DNA of 64,000 nucleotides from Knoellia locipacati (GTDB lineage Bacteria; Actinomycetota; Actinomycetes; Actinomycetales; Dermatophilaceae): positions 682,001 to 746,000 of the forward strand of contig NZ_BKBA01000003.1 of assembly GCF_007992835.1 (NCBI RefSeq), given 5' to 3'. This document shows, piece after piece, positions 17,077-25,789 of this stretch. The position numbers were made by a program, and so were the translations under genes. Every line of letters starts with the position of its first letter. Within the stretch, counting starts at the first letter, position 1. The notes under the pieces were generated by a model, which had not been told where the DNA came from, searched no databases, and was given only the letters and a program-made list of their open reading frames with translations.

Positions 17077-19320
17077 TCAGGTCAGGAGCACCGCGGCGAG
17101 GACGGGGACGAGAGCGCCGAGGGTGACGAGGGTGTCGGCACGGCCCCACGGGGCGGCGGCGAACCACGTCCGTCGGGACGCCGTTGCGAACCCGCGAGCG
17201 TCCATCGCCACCGCGAGGTCGGCGGCCATCCGCAGCGTGCGCACGAGCAGCCCGAACGTCACCGTCGCGAGGTCGCGCACGAGCGCCACCGGGCGCCGCC
17301 GGTCGATGCCGAGCCCGCGCACCCGCCGGGCCAGCGAGATCTCGGACCAGACCTCGCCGAAGGTGTGGACCCGCTGCAGCGCCGCGGCGAGCGCGACGAC
17401 GGGACGGGACGGCATACCCAGGCGTTGGGCGAGGTGGTCGCCGAGCCGGTCCGGGTCGACGAGCGGGAGCAGCACCGCGGACGGCAGCACGATGATGAGC
17501 ACGCGGAGCGCGGCCGTGACGGCCGTCGTCGTGTCGTGCCCGCCGAGCAGCCAGGTCGACCAGCCCACCGACAGCGCGCCGAGCAGCCCGGGCAGCATCC
17601 TCACGAGCACCCGCTTCGCCCGGCCGGTCGGCCGGGGACCACGACCGGGGCCCGACCACAGCGCCACCACGGCGAGCAGGGCCTGTACGGCGAGGACGCC
17701 GAGTGACGTGTGCCAGTGCCCCGGGATGATGCCGGCGGGGATGGCGACGAGCGCCCCGAGCAGGAGGGCGAGCGGCCCCGCCTGTGCGGCGAGCACCCGT
17801 CGGGGCTCCTCCTCGATGGGCGCGGCAGGTGGGGCGTCGAGCTCGACGACGGTGTGCGCGCGGTCGATGAGGGCCGCGTCGTGCGTCGACACCACGACCG
17901 CTCCCCCGGCCTCGCGGTAGGCGGCGAGCAGGCCCACGACCGCGGCCCACGTGTGCCGGTCCTGGCCGACCGTGGGTTCGTCGGCGAGGAGCAGCGGCGG
18001 GCGGTGGAGCACGGCCGAGGCGATCGCGAGGCGTCGCTGCTCGCCACCCGAGAGCTCGCGGGGATCGGCACCCTCGAGGTGCCCGAGTCCGAGGTCGGCG
18101 AGCAGTGCGTGGGCGAGCGTGACGCGTTCGGGGCTCTCCTCACCGAGCGCCCGGCTCGCGACGAGCACCTCGTCGAGCACGGTACGCCCGACGAGGGTCG
18201 AGCTCGACCATTGCGGCACCCAGCCGACCCGGGAGGCGAGCTCCGTCGTCGACAGGTCGGCGACCGGGGTCTCCCCCACGGTCACCGAGCCCTGCACCGG
18301 GTCGAGGGCGCCTGCGAGAGCGAGCAGCACGGTGGACTTGCCGGACCCGCTCGGGCCCACGAGGGCGGTGGCACTGGTGGGTAGCGGGGTCAACGGCACG
18401 TCGAGCGTGGCGGCCGTGCGGGTGCGGGTCGACCCGTCGACGAGCCGCACGGTGCGGTCGATGACCATCGGCGTCGCGGTGACCTCCTGCGTCCGGCTCG
18501 ACTGCGGCGCGGCCGCCAGGGCGGCGGGCGCGAGGGGGGCCGGGGGCGGCGCGCCGGGGACCCAGATGCCCATGTCGAGCAGCCGGGCCCGCTCGTCGCG
18601 CAGCACCTTGTGGACGGGCCCGTCGGCGACGAGCGTGCCGTCGTCGTCGAGGACGAGCAGGCGGTCAACGAGGTCGACCCACGGTCCGAGGACGTGCTCG
18701 ACGACGACCGCCGTGATCGGGTATGCCGTGAGCGCACCCTCCACACTTCGGCGCACCTGAGCGGCGTGGCCGGGGTCGAGCATGGCGGTGGGCTCGTCGA
18801 GGAGCAGCACGCTCGGCCGCAGCGCGAGCGCACCCGCGAGAGCGAGGCGCTGGGTCTCACCACCGGACAGCGCGGACGTCGGGGTGTCGCCCGGCTTCGC
18901 GAGACCGACGGCCCCGAGGGCGGCGGCGACCGCGGCCGGCATGTCCGCACGCGGGACACTGACGTTCTCGAGGCCGAAGGCGACGTCGCGACCGACGGTC
19001 GAGGCGACCACTCCCGCACCGGGCTCCTGGAGGACGAGCCCGACCTCCCCGGCCCGGGTCCCGGGGGCGTGCCCGTCGATGGTCACCGAGCCGGCCAGCT
19101 CGCCCGCGTCGGCCGTCTCGAGCAGCCCGGCGATGGCACGCAGCAACGTCGACTTGCCCGACCCGGACGGGCCGACGAGGAGCACCCGCTCACCCGGTTC
19201 GAGGGCGAGGGAGACGTCGTGCAGCACCGGTTCGCGCCGCCCGAACGGGCGCCACGTCACCGCGTCGAGGATGACGTGGCCGACCGTGACCGGCGGGGCG
19301 ACCGGGGCCACGCCGGCCAC
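17077..19320 (-). CDS. ECF transporter YkoD-YkoC fusion (two ATPases plus T component)
   Basis: A 747-residue single-chain energising module. Residues about 15-235 are ATPase 1 (Walker A GPSGSGKSTLLRAI near 48, signature LSGGETQR, Walker B LLLDEPTAMLD). Residues about 285-490 are ATPase 2 (GPSGSGKSTVLLAL, LSGGEQRR, LLLADEPTVGQD). Residues about 505-745 are a membrane T component with coupling segments LARRVRGLGIDRRRP and MAADLAVAMDARGF. In Bacillus the equivalents YkoD and YkoC are separate. The GTG at 19320 lies just past the YkoE stop, so the pair is translationally coupled. With YkoE and a TPP riboswitch upstream, the cargo is probably hydroxymethylpyrimidine or another thiamine precursor. 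Confidence 0.85.
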   Translation of the reverse strand: MAGVAPVAPPVTVGHVILDAVTWRPFGRREPVLHDVSLALEPGERVLLVGPSGSGKSTLLRAIAGLLETADAGELAGSVTIDGHAPGTRAGEVGLVLQEPGAGVVASTVGRDVAFGLENVSVPRADMPAAVAAALGAVGLAKPGDTPTSALSGGETQRLALAGALALRPSVLLLDEPTAMLDPGHAAQVRRSVEGALTAYPITAVVVEHVLGPWVDLVDRLLVLDDDGTLVADGPVHKVLRDERARLLDMGIWVPGAPPPAPLAPAALAAAPQSSRTQEVTATPMVIDRTVRLVDGSTRTRTAATLDVPLTPLPTSATALVGPSGSGKSTVLLALAGALDPVQGSVTVGETPVADLSTTELASRVGWVPQWSSSTLVGRTVLDEVLVASRALGEESPERVTLAHALLADLGLGHLEGADPRELSGGEQRRLAIASAVLHRPPLLLADEPTVGQDRHTWAAVVGLLAAYREAGGAVVVSTHDAALIDRAHTVVELDAPPAAPIEEEPRRVLAAQAGPLALLLGALVAIPAGIIPGHWHTSLGVLAVQALLAVVALWSGPGRGPRPTGRAKRVLVRMLPGLLGALSVGWSTWLLGGHDTTTAVTAALRVLIIVLPSAVLLPLVDPDRLGDHLAQRLGMPSRPVVALAAALQRVHTFGEVWSEISLARRVRGLGIDRRRPVALVRDLATVTFGLLVRTLRMAADLAVAMDARGFATASRRTWFAAAPWGRADTLVTLGALVPVLAAVLLT

Positions 19321-19321
19321 G

Positions 19322-20023
19322 TCAGACAGCGCGGGTCTCGCGGTGCTCCTGGCCGGGCGGGAACGCACCCAGCGCACCGGCGACCGCGAGCGCCCGGGTG
19401 AGCAGCCACCCGCCGGCCCCGGCGACGACCGCGCCCGAGAGAGCGAGGACACCGGCGTAGGCGACCTTCCATGCGAGCGACCAGTCCTGGATCCACGTGA
19501 ACGACTCGTAGGCCGCGGCGAACGGACCCGCCAGCGCGCCGGCGAGCATCGCGGCGGCGATGCCGAACGCGCGGTAGCCCAGGAGCGCGAAGGCGATCTC
19601 GGTGCCGAGGCCCTGGACGATGCCGGAGACGAGTGTGGTGGCGCCCCACTCGGTGCCGGGGATCATCGAGACGAGTGCCGCGACGACCTCGCAGAACAGC
19701 GCAGCACCGGGGCGGCGCACGACGAGCCCACCGACCACACCGGCGAGGAACCACGGCCCCGCGAAGAGGCCGCCGAGCGGGGCGAACCCGAAGGTGATGG
19801 CGCTGAGCGGGCCGTTGTAGAACACGCCCCAGCCCCAGAACGCGATGCCGAGCGCCGCGCCGAGGAAGGCGATGGTGAGGATGTCGACCGTTCGCCAGCC
19901 CAGCAGGGGGCGGGTCGCGAGGATGCTGCGGGTGCGGGTGCTGCCAGGAGTTGCGGTGGTTCCGGCGCTCGAGGCGCCCGTGGACGCGTCGGCGGTGGCC
20001 GACGTGTCGGTGTGTGCTGCCAT
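19322..20023 (-). CDS. ECF transporter substrate-binding (S) component, YkoE family
   Basis: A 233-residue membrane protein. After a Ser/Thr/Ala-rich cytoplasmic N-terminus of about 40 residues come five to six helices, with GWRTVDILTIAFLGAALGIAFWGWG at the first and PLGGLFAGPWFLAGVVGGLVVRRPGAA, as in YkoE. The S component binds the substrate in the membrane and docks on the energising module next door. GGGAGAAGAAG precedes the ATG at 20023. Expression should fall when thiamine pyrophosphate is plentiful, through the riboswitch about 100 nt upstream. Confidence 0.85.
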   Translation of the reverse strand: MAAHTDTSATADASTGASSAGTTATPGSTRTRSILATRPLLGWRTVDILTIAFLGAALGIAFWGWGVFYNGPLSAITFGFAPLGGLFAGPWFLAGVVGGLVVRRPGAALFCEVVAALVSMIPGTEWGATTLVSGIVQGLGTEIAFALLGYRAFGIAAAMLAGALAGPFAAAYESFTWIQDWSLAWKVAYAGVLALSGAVVAGAGGWLLTRALAVAGALGAFPPGQEHRETRAV

Positions 20024-20119
20024 GACTTCTTCTCCCGTGGTCTCCGGACGTGGTCCGTTGGATACCTCGGGGAGGGACCTGCTCGCAGACCTCTCGGTAG
20101 GCGCTCAGTTCCCTGAGAA

Positions 20120-20204
20120 CTCGACTCCCTACGCCGGTGCGAACCGGATCAGGTGTGAGGGTCTGCGGTCGCCCGCACTCTCAGCGCCGGAGCGCTCCCC
20201 TGTC
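20120..20204 (-). ncRNA. TPP (THI-box) riboswitch
   Basis: Read on the minus strand, 20204 to 20120 contains the thi-box elements in order: GGGGAGCGC closing stem, the CTGAGA core, ACCCT, ACCTGATCCGG, and the closing GCGTAGGGA. These are the invariant pyrimidine- and pyrophosphate-sensing segments. It lies about 100 nt upstream of the YkoE gene with no other reading frame between, so it is the leader of the thiamine-precursor transporter. In GC-rich actinobacteria such elements often control translation; I did not find a clear terminator hairpin. Confidence 0.93.
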
Positions 20205-20295
20205 GTTGACGAACGCCACCCTACTCCCTGTCTGTGGCAGGGTGGATCGGGAGCACGGACGTGCGTTCGGTACGGCAACAGCGAAGGAGTGACCC

Positions 20296-20574
20296 ATGGG
20301 CAGCATGGTGTGGAAGATCCTCGGAACCGGCTCGGCGGTCCTCGCCGGCATCGCCGCGACCAAGGTGGCCGACCAGATCTGGCAGAAGGCGGGCCAGGAC
20401 GCGAAGTTCGACCCCAAGGACCCCGACTCGCCGTTCACGACGGCCCTCGCGTATGCCGCGCTCACCGGTCTCGCGGCCGGCGTCGCGCGGACGATGACGA
20501 CCCGCAAGGCAGCGCAGTACTACGCGCGTTCGGCGGGCCACAAGCCGCAGGAGATCACCGACCGCAACCTCTGA
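20296..20574 (+). CDS. DUF4235 family membrane protein
   Basis: A 92-residue protein of the actinobacterial DUF4235 family, function unknown. It has two hydrophobic segments: VWKILGTGSAVLAGIAATKVAD (5-26) and TALAYAALTGLAAGVAR (49-65), separated by the acidic linker FDPKDPDSPF. The C-terminus AAQYYARSAGHKP is basic. AAGGAG lies 7 nt before the ATG. Divergent from the riboswitch-controlled transporter and followed by palindromic repeat copy A, a probable terminator. Confidence 0.85.
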   Translation: MGSMVWKILGTGSAVLAGIAATKVADQIWQKAGQDAKFDPKDPDSPFTTALAYAALTGLAAGVARTMTTRKAAQYYARSAGHKPQEITDRNL

Positions 20575-20608
20575 GTGGGCGGCCCGGACCTCTTCCATGT
20601 GTGCTCCT

Positions 20609-20663
20609 GAGGGTCGGTCACCGATAAGTGTCCGTTCTGGACACCTATAGGTGACCGACCCTC
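20609..20663. repeat. Intergenic palindromic repeat, copy A
   Basis: A 25-bp imperfect inverted repeat (23 of 25 pairs) around a short loop, with the core GTGTCC...GGACAC and flanking GGTCGGTCACC. It lies 35 nt after the DUF4235 stop. Closely related to copies B (28767) and C (41219). No U-run follows, as is common for actinobacterial terminators. Confidence 0.7.
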
Positions 20664-20745
20664 GCAAGCACCCCCTGAAGACTCACCTTCGGGGGCCTGT
20701 GGACAACCGCACGGCGTTCGTCGGCCGCCCCGGCATGGTGGTCGC

Positions 20746-21426
20746 ATGCCCAGCCCCACTCCCGCGTCCACGGCGCGTGACATCCTGCGCCAAGCCCGCC
20801 GACGACAGCGCCTCTCCCAGGCGCAGCTGGCCGCCAGGGCCGGCGTCAGCAAGACGGTGGTCGCTCGCTACGAGTCGGGACAACAGCCCACCATCGCTGC
20901 GCTGGAGCGGCTCGTGGCCGCGTGCGGATACGAGATCGAGTGGACCCTTCGCAGTCCCGGGACTGCCAGTGGCGAGAGTGTCAGCGGCGAGAGTGCCAGC
21001 GGCGAGAGTGCCAGCGGCGAGAGTGCCAGCGGCGGGAGTGCCAGCGCCGTAGCGGGCGGGGCACGCGGGACGGTGAGCGAGGCTCCCGCGGGTGGCCCGA
21101 CGTTCCACGGGCCGATCGGGCGCCGCCTCTCCGTGCACCTTGCCGAGCTCCTCGACATCCTCGACGCCGCCGGTGCGAGCGGCCCGCGGCTCTACGGGGA
21201 CGTGGCGGACGGCTGCGAGGGCGCGGGGTCCTGGGTCGTCATCGGCGTGACCGTCCCTGCGGACGCGAACCCGATGGCGGTGATCGCGGCCTCGGGTCGC
21301 ATCGGGCTGCTCCTCGGCGCCGACGTCCGCGTCGTGCCGCACGACAGGGTCGCCGACTACGGCTGGGACGGCGACGGTGTCCCCCTCACGGGCGAGGAGA
21401 GTCCACCCATCCGCCGCTGCGGGTGA
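20746..21426 (+). CDS. XRE-type DNA-binding protein fused to a degenerate nucleotidyltransferase-like domain
   Basis: A 226-residue protein. Residues 11-66 are an XRE helix-turn-helix ([32 protein letters not shown]...). Residues about 74-100 are five tandem Ser-Gly-Glu-Ser-Ala-type pentapeptides, encoded by a 15-bp repeat. Residues about 124-200 resemble a minimal nucleotidyltransferase fold: RLYGDVADG sits where active enzymes have hhGSxARG, and [11 protein letters not shown] where they have LG..VDVV. The catalytic Ser and the Asp-x-Asp (expected near SWVVIGV) are missing, so catalysis is unlikely. HTH-MNT fusions are known around toxin-antitoxin systems, but no partner toxin is adjacent. 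The last 41 nt overlap hutI tail-to-tail. Confidence 0.65.
   Translation: MPSPTPASTARDILRQARRRQRLSQAQLAARAGVSKTVVARYESGQQPTIAALERLVAACGYEIEWTLRSPGTASGESVSGESASGESASGESASGGSASAVAGGARGTVSEAPAGGPTFHGPIGRRLSVHLAELLDILDAAGASGPRLYGDVADGCEGAGSWVVIGVTVPADANPMAVIAASGRIGLLLGADVRVVPHDRVADYGWDGDGVPLTGEESPPIRRCG
20971..21045 (+). repeat. Five tandem copies of a 15-bp repeat inside the XRE gene
   Basis: The unit GGCGAGAGTGCCAGC is repeated five times without gaps, with single-base changes in the first (T for C) and last (G for A) copies. It encodes the flexible linker between the DNA-binding and C-terminal domains. The near-identity suggests recent slippage, so copy number may vary between strains. Confidence 0.95.
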
Positions 21427-22600
21427 CCAGGGCCCGCGCGATGGGGACTCCGGCGCGGTAGGCGAGGTGCAGGTGGCTCGGCGCCTCGAGCACGGTGAGG
21501 TCGGCAGGTCCGCCGACGGTGACCCGTCCGACGTCGTCGCGCCGCAGCGCCTTGGCCGAGCCACGGGTCGCCGCCCACACGGCTTCCCCCGGCGTCATCC
21601 CCATCTCGCGCACGGCGAGCGCGATGACGAACGGCATCGAGCTCGAGTAGCACGTGCCGGGGTTGCAGTCGGTGGCGAGCGCGACGCTCACGCCGGCGTC
21701 GAGGAGGCCGCGGGCATCCGGGTAGGGCGAGCGGGTGGAGAACTCGACGCCGGGCAGGAGCGTGGCGATCGTGGTGTCCGCGGCGTCGACGAGCGCGCTC
21801 ACGTCCGCCTCGTCGAGGAAGGTGCAGTGGTCCACGCTCGCGGCGCCGAGCTCGACGGCGAGCCGCACCCCCGGGCCCGGGCCGAGCTGGTTGCCGTGGA
21901 CCCGCAGCTCGAGGCCGGCAGCGCGGGAGGCGGTGAGGACCGCTCGCGACTCGTCCTCGGTGAAGGCGTGGGGTGAGTTGGGCTCGCAGAAGACGTCCGC
22001 CCACCGTGCGTGCGGCGCACAGGCCTCCAGCATGGGTCCGGTGACCAGCTCGACGTATGCCGCCCGGTCGCCTCGCGCCTCCGGTGGCACCACGTGGGCG
22101 CCGAGGAACGTGGTCTCGGGCGTGAACTCACCCGCGATGCGCAGCGAACGGGCCTCGTCGTCGACGGTGAGCCCGTAGCCACCCTTGATCTCGACCGTGG
22201 TCGTGCCCTGGGCGCGCATTTCGGCGACGCGGCGCCCGACGAGCTCGCGGAGCCGGTGCTCGCTCGCCGCGCGGGTCGCACCGACCGAGACGCCGATCCC
22301 GCCACCGTCGTAGCGCTCCCCCGTCATCCGGGCGGCGAACTCGGCGGCACGGTCACCGTCGAAGACGAGGTGGCTGTGGCTGTCGACGAACCCGGGCAGG
22401 ACGGCGCGGCCCTCGAGGTCGATCCGGTGGTCGGCGTCGGGCACGTCGGCGGAGTCGCCGATCCACGCGACCCGGCCGTCCTCCACGACGAGTGCCGCGT
22501 CGGTGCGCAGCCCGAGGCCGGGACCGCCGGGGTGCGCGCCGTCGGCCTCGCCGTCGCAGGTGACGAGCTCACCGATCCCGACGACGGCGGTCGCGGTCAC
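21386..22600 (-). CDS. hutI: Imidazolonepropionase
   Basis: A 404-residue amidohydrolase-fold enzyme, third step of histidine degradation: imidazolone-5-propionate to N-formimino-L-glutamate. Metal-ligand segments are visible: [12 protein letters not shown] (about 70-81), [30 protein letters not shown] and LATDCNPGT. The GTG at 22600 overlaps the hutF stop by 4 nt; upstream codons in frame belong to neighbouring genes. Last gene of the amidohydrolase-hutF-hutI operon. Confidence 0.95.
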   Translation of the reverse strand: MTATAVVGIGELVTCDGEADGAHPGGPGLGLRTDAALVVEDGRVAWIGDSADVPDADHRIDLEGRAVLPGFVDSHSHLVFDGDRAAEFAARMTGERYDGGGIGVSVGATRAASEHRLRELVGRRVAEMRAQGTTTVEIKGGYGLTVDDEARSLRIAGEFTPETTFLGAHVVPPEARGDRAAYVELVTGPMLEACAPHARWADVFCEPNSPHAFTEDESRAVLTASRAAGLELRVHGNQLGPGPGVRLAVELGAASVDHCTFLDEADVSALVDAADTTIATLLPGVEFSTRSPYPDARGLLDAGVSVALATDCNPGTCYSSSMPFVIALAVREMGMTPGEAVWAATRGSAKALRRDDVGRVTVGGPADLTVLEAPSHLHLAYRAGVPIARALVTRSGGWVDSPRP

Positions 22601-23919
22601 TGGCCGACCCGGACGGCGGCGATGGACTCGGCGATGACGTCGTCGACCGGGCCGAGCGGGTGCACCCCACCGGACACGATCCGGCGGCCGCCGACGACGA
22701 CGTCGGTGACGTCGGCACCGGTGGCCCCGAAGATCACCTGGCCGAGGCCGACCCCGCTCGTGCGTCGACTGTCGGTGCGCACGGCGACGAGGTCGGCGAC
22801 CGACCCGACCGCGATCCGGCCGCCGTCCCAGCCGAGGCTGCGGTAGCCGTTGGCGGTGCCCATCTCGATGAGGTCGGCCACGGGGAAGCGTCCTCGCTCG
22901 TGGCTCTTGAGGCGCTCGTGCATCTCGATGCCGCGGATCTCCTCGAACGGGTCGATGACGGCGTGCTGGTCGGAGCCGAGGCTGATCGGGACCTCTCGCT
23001 CCGCGAGCTCGCATCCGGGGCCGACACCGTCGGCGAGGTCGCGCTCGGTGGTCGGGCAGAAGCAGGCGCCGGCGCCCGACCGGCCCATGAGGTCGAGGTC
23101 GTCCTCGGACAGGTGCGTCGCGTGGACGGCGGTGAACCGCTCGCCGAGCAGCCCGGCGTCGGTGAGGTGCTCCACCGGGCTCGCGCCGTAGACCATCTGG
23201 GTTGCGAGGTTCTCGGCGATCTGCTCGCTCACGTGCGCGTGCACTGGCCGGTCTCCGACGACCTTGGCGAACTCCGCGAGCTGGTCGCCGGTGAGGGCGC
23301 GCACCGAGTGGGCCGCGGCTCCGATGCGCACCGTGTCGCTGTCCCGCAACGCTTCCACGCGTTCGGCCCAGGCCTGGACCGACCCGTCCGAGAACCGCGT
23401 CTGCACCTCGTCGAGCGGTGCGTGACCGTCTGCGCTCAGGCCACCGGTGAGGTAGCAGGTGTCGAGCAGGGTGAGCCGGATCCCCGCCTCTGCGGCGGCC
23501 GCGATGAGCGCGTCGCCCATGGCGTTCGGGTCGTCGTAGGGCCGGCCCCCGGGGGCGTGGTGGAGGTAGTGGAACTCGCCGACGACGGTGTAGCCGGCCG
23601 CGACCATCTCGACGAAGACCCCTCTCGCGAGGGCGAAGTAGGTGTCCGGTGTGAGCCGGGAGGTCACGGCATACATCTGGTCCCGCCACGACCAGAAGTT
23701 GCCGCCGTCGGCATGGGTGCGCCCCCGCAGCATGCGGTGGAACGCGTGGCTGTGGGCGTTGGCGAAGCCCGGCATCACGATGCCGCGCAGGCGGATGTCG
23801 CCGTCGACGGGCTTGGTGTCCGCCACGACCTCGGTGATGCGGCCGTCGGCCACGACGACCCGGACGCCGCGGTGGACCTTGTCGGGCAGCTGCGCGTGCT
23901 CGCACCAGTAGGCCGTCAC
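22597..23919 (-). CDS. hutF: Formimidoylglutamate deiminase
   Basis: A 440-residue amidohydrolase converting N-formimino-L-glutamate to N-formyl-L-glutamate plus ammonia, the four/five-step branch of histidine degradation. Metal motifs: [15 protein letters not shown] (53-67), [33 protein letters not shown]. The GTG at 23919 overlaps the upstream stop by 4 nt. Its presence means a formylglutamate hydrolase is needed; the gene just upstream is the candidate. Confidence 0.94.
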   Translation of the reverse strand: MTAYWCEHAQLPDKVHRGVRVVVADGRITEVVADTKPVDGDIRLRGIVMPGFANAHSHAFHRMLRGRTHADGGNFWSWRDQMYAVTSRLTPDTYFALARGVFVEMVAAGYTVVGEFHYLHHAPGGRPYDDPNAMGDALIAAAAEAGIRLTLLDTCYLTGGLSADGHAPLDEVQTRFSDGSVQAWAERVEALRDSDTVRIGAAAHSVRALTGDQLAEFAKVVGDRPVHAHVSEQIAENLATQMVYGASPVEHLTDAGLLGERFTAVHATHLSEDDLDLMGRSGAGACFCPTTERDLADGVGPGCELAEREVPISLGSDQHAVIDPFEEIRGIEMHERLKSHERGRFPVADLIEMGTANGYRSLGWDGGRIAVGSVADLVAVRTDSRRTSGVGLGQVIFGATGADVTDVVVGGRRIVSGGVHPLGPVDDVIAESIAAVRVGQ

Positions 23920-25130
23920 GCGTGCTCTCCCGCCAGGTCGGTGAGGACGGTCGCGAGCGCGTCCACGCCCACGAGGCAGTCCTGCGACGTCGCGAACTCC
24001 TCCGGGGAGTGCGAGATGCCCGTCGGGTTCCGGACGAAGAGCATGGCGGTGGGGACGCCCGCGTTGGCGAGGATGCCCGCGTCGTGACCCGCTCCGGTCC
24101 CGATGACGGGTATGCCGCCGAGTCGGGTCGCGATTCGACGTGCCAGTCCCGGGTCGAACGGCGTCGAACCGGTCCACGAGTCCTCGACGACGAGCCCGCC
24201 GAACTCCTCGACGACCTCGGTGACGTCGGCGACGACACGTCGCACCGCGTCCTCGTCGGCTCCGCGGGCGTCGAGCCAGCCGGTCACCTCGCTGGCGATC
24301 GCGTTGACGCCACCGGGGGCGACGGCGACCTTGCCGAGGGTGGCGACGCAGCCATGGGTCTCGGCGGCGCGCCGGGCGGCGATGACGGCGGCGGCGAAGC
24401 CGAGCATCGCGTCGTCACGGTCCTCGAGGCGCGTCGTGCCCGCGTGGTTGGCCTCGCCGAGGGTGCGGATGCGCCAGCGGCCGTGCGGCCAGATGTCGCT
24501 GCCCACCGCGACCGGGGTGTCGGTCTCGAGGGTCGAGAGGTGGCGACCCTGCTCGACGTGCAGCTCGACGAACGTGCCGATGCGGCGCACCGTCTCGGAG
24601 TCGGGGCCGAGCTCGTGCGGGTCGCGACCGGCCGCGCTCAGGGCCTCGGCCATCGAGATCCCGTCACCGTCGGTGAGCGAGCGGGCACGGTCGGCCGTCA
24701 TGGCACCGGTGAGGACCCGCGAGCCGGCACAGGCGACACCGAACCGGGCACCCTCCTCGTCGACGAAGTTGACGACGCCGATCGGACGGTCGGGCTCGAA
24801 CCCGCTGTCCCGCAACGCATCGACCGCGGCGAGTGCGGAGACCACACCCAGCGGGCCGTCGTAGGCACCCCCGTCGGGGACCGAGTCGAGGTGCGACCCG
24901 GTGACGACGCCGGGGCGGCCTGCGGCGAGCGCGGCGTCGGGGTCCCCCCACCACGCCCACTGGTTGCCGACGCGGTCGACGGTGAGGTCGAGCCCGCGGC
25001 GCTGCGCCTCGGCGGCGAACCACTCACGCAGGGTGGCGTCCTCACGGGTCCAGGCGAAGCGCCGGTAACCGCCCGAGGAGGCGTCCCGACCGACCGGTGC
25101 GAGGTCCCGCCACATGGAGCTGAACGTCAC
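23916..25130 (-). CDS. M20-family amidohydrolase, probable N-formylglutamate deformylase (alternative form)
   Basis: A 404-residue metallo-amidohydrolase of the allantoate amidohydrolase / N-carbamoylase group. Zinc ligands: [15 protein letters not shown] (His and Asp), [18 protein letters not shown], and ISHSPEEF near the end; the dimerisation-domain substrate residues are in [17 protein letters not shown]. By homology alone it would be called allantoate amidohydrolase. But it is co-transcribed with hutF and hutI, no classical hutG is in the window, and this family occurs in actinobacterial hut clusters as an alternative deformylase, so release of formate from N-formylglutamate is more likely. 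GTG start chosen for GGAGGGGGC upstream. Confidence 0.75.
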   Translation of the reverse strand: MTFSSMWRDLAPVGRDASSGGYRRFAWTREDATLREWFAAEAQRRGLDLTVDRVGNQWAWWGDPDAALAAGRPGVVTGSHLDSVPDGGAYDGPLGVVSALAAVDALRDSGFEPDRPIGVVNFVDEEGARFGVACAGSRVLTGAMTADRARSLTDGDGISMAEALSAAGRDPHELGPDSETVRRIGTFVELHVEQGRHLSTLETDTPVAVGSDIWPHGRWRIRTLGEANHAGTTRLEDRDDAMLGFAAAVIAARRAAETHGCVATLGKVAVAPGGVNAIASEVTGWLDARGADEDAVRRVVADVTEVVEEFGGLVVEDSWTGSTPFDPGLARRIATRLGGIPVIGTGAGHDAGILANAGVPTAMLFVRNPTGISHSPEEFATSQDCLVGVDALATVLTDLAGEHA

Positions 25131-25217
25131 CGCTGCCCCCTCCGTCCTCGTCGTCGGTCCACTGCCCCATTCCACACCCCCGCGCTGCCCCGCGGCGCCT
25201 GCCCGCGCCGAATCCCT

Positions 25218-25233
25218 GTCTGGAATCCGAGAC
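25218..25233 (-). promoter_or_regulatory. Putative hut operator, site 1
   Basis: Minus-strand GTCTCGGATTCCAGAC, 88 nt upstream of the amidohydrolase-hutF-hutI operon. Fourteen of 16 positions match the site before hutH (32160-32175). It also resembles, from memory, the TCTGwwATwCCAGA site of the corynebacterial IclR regulator HutR. Confidence 0.6.
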
Positions 25234-25280
25234 CCCGTCGACGCGTGACGGCCCGGGGACGCCCCGCCTAGAGTCGTGGC

Positions 25281-25781
25281 ATGAGTGACGACGGCACGGG
25301 CACGGGCGAGGTCGAGGGCGCGCGACGGGCACGCGAGGCGCTCGAGGCCAGCGGCGTCGAGCACCGCATCGTCGTCGCGACCGAGCGCGCGTCCTCGCTC
25401 GCCGAGGCGGCACGGCAGCGGGGCATCGAGCCCCGCGACATCGTGAAGTCGCTCGTGGTCCGGCGCGGGTCGGGCGACTACGTCTTCGTCCTCGTGCCCG
25501 GCGACCGCGAGATCTCGTGGCCCAAGCTGCGCGCCCACCTCGGCGTCAACCGGCTGTCCATGCCACCGGCCGACAAGGCCCGTGACGCCACGGGCTACGA
25601 GCGGGGGACGATCACGCCGTTCGGGTCGACGACCGCCTGGCCGGTCATCGCCGACGCCACCGTTCCCGGACGGACCATCTCGATGGGCGCCGGGGCGCAC
25701 GGCACCTCGGTCACCCTCGCCGCCGACGACGTGGTGGCCGCTCTCGGGGCCGACGTCGTCGACGTCACCGACCCGGCCTGA
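25281..25781 (+). CDS. YbaK/EbsC-type aminoacyl-tRNA deacylase
   Basis: A 166-residue member of the YbaK/ProX editing family, which hydrolyses mischarged aminoacyl-tRNA (Cys- or Ala-tRNAPro and similar). Family features: the conserved lysine segment RDIVKSLVVRR, VFVLVPGDREISWPKL, and a C-terminal TITPFGSTTAWPVIAD...ISMGAGAHGTSVTLAADD. Freestanding with no synthetase domain. It sits between the hut operon and an EF-G-like GTPase, both translation-linked only by loose analogy. Exact tRNA specificity not readable. Confidence 0.88.
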   Translation: MSDDGTGTGEVEGARRAREALEASGVEHRIVVATERASSLAEAARQRGIEPRDIVKSLVVRRGSGDYVFVLVPGDREISWPKLRAHLGVNRLSMPPADKARDATGYERGTITPFGSTTAWPVIADATVPGRTISMGAGAHGTSVTLAADDVVAALGADVVDVTDPA

Positions 25782-25789
25782 GCCTGCCC

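Noticed and set aside
15986-17920. A 644-codon plus-strand frame over the MFS gene
   Set aside because: Antisense artefact; hydrophobic helices and MFS motifs lie on the minus strand.
20971-21045. A CRISPR-like array at the 15-bp repeats
   Set aside because: The units are contiguous with no spacers and encode a peptide linker.
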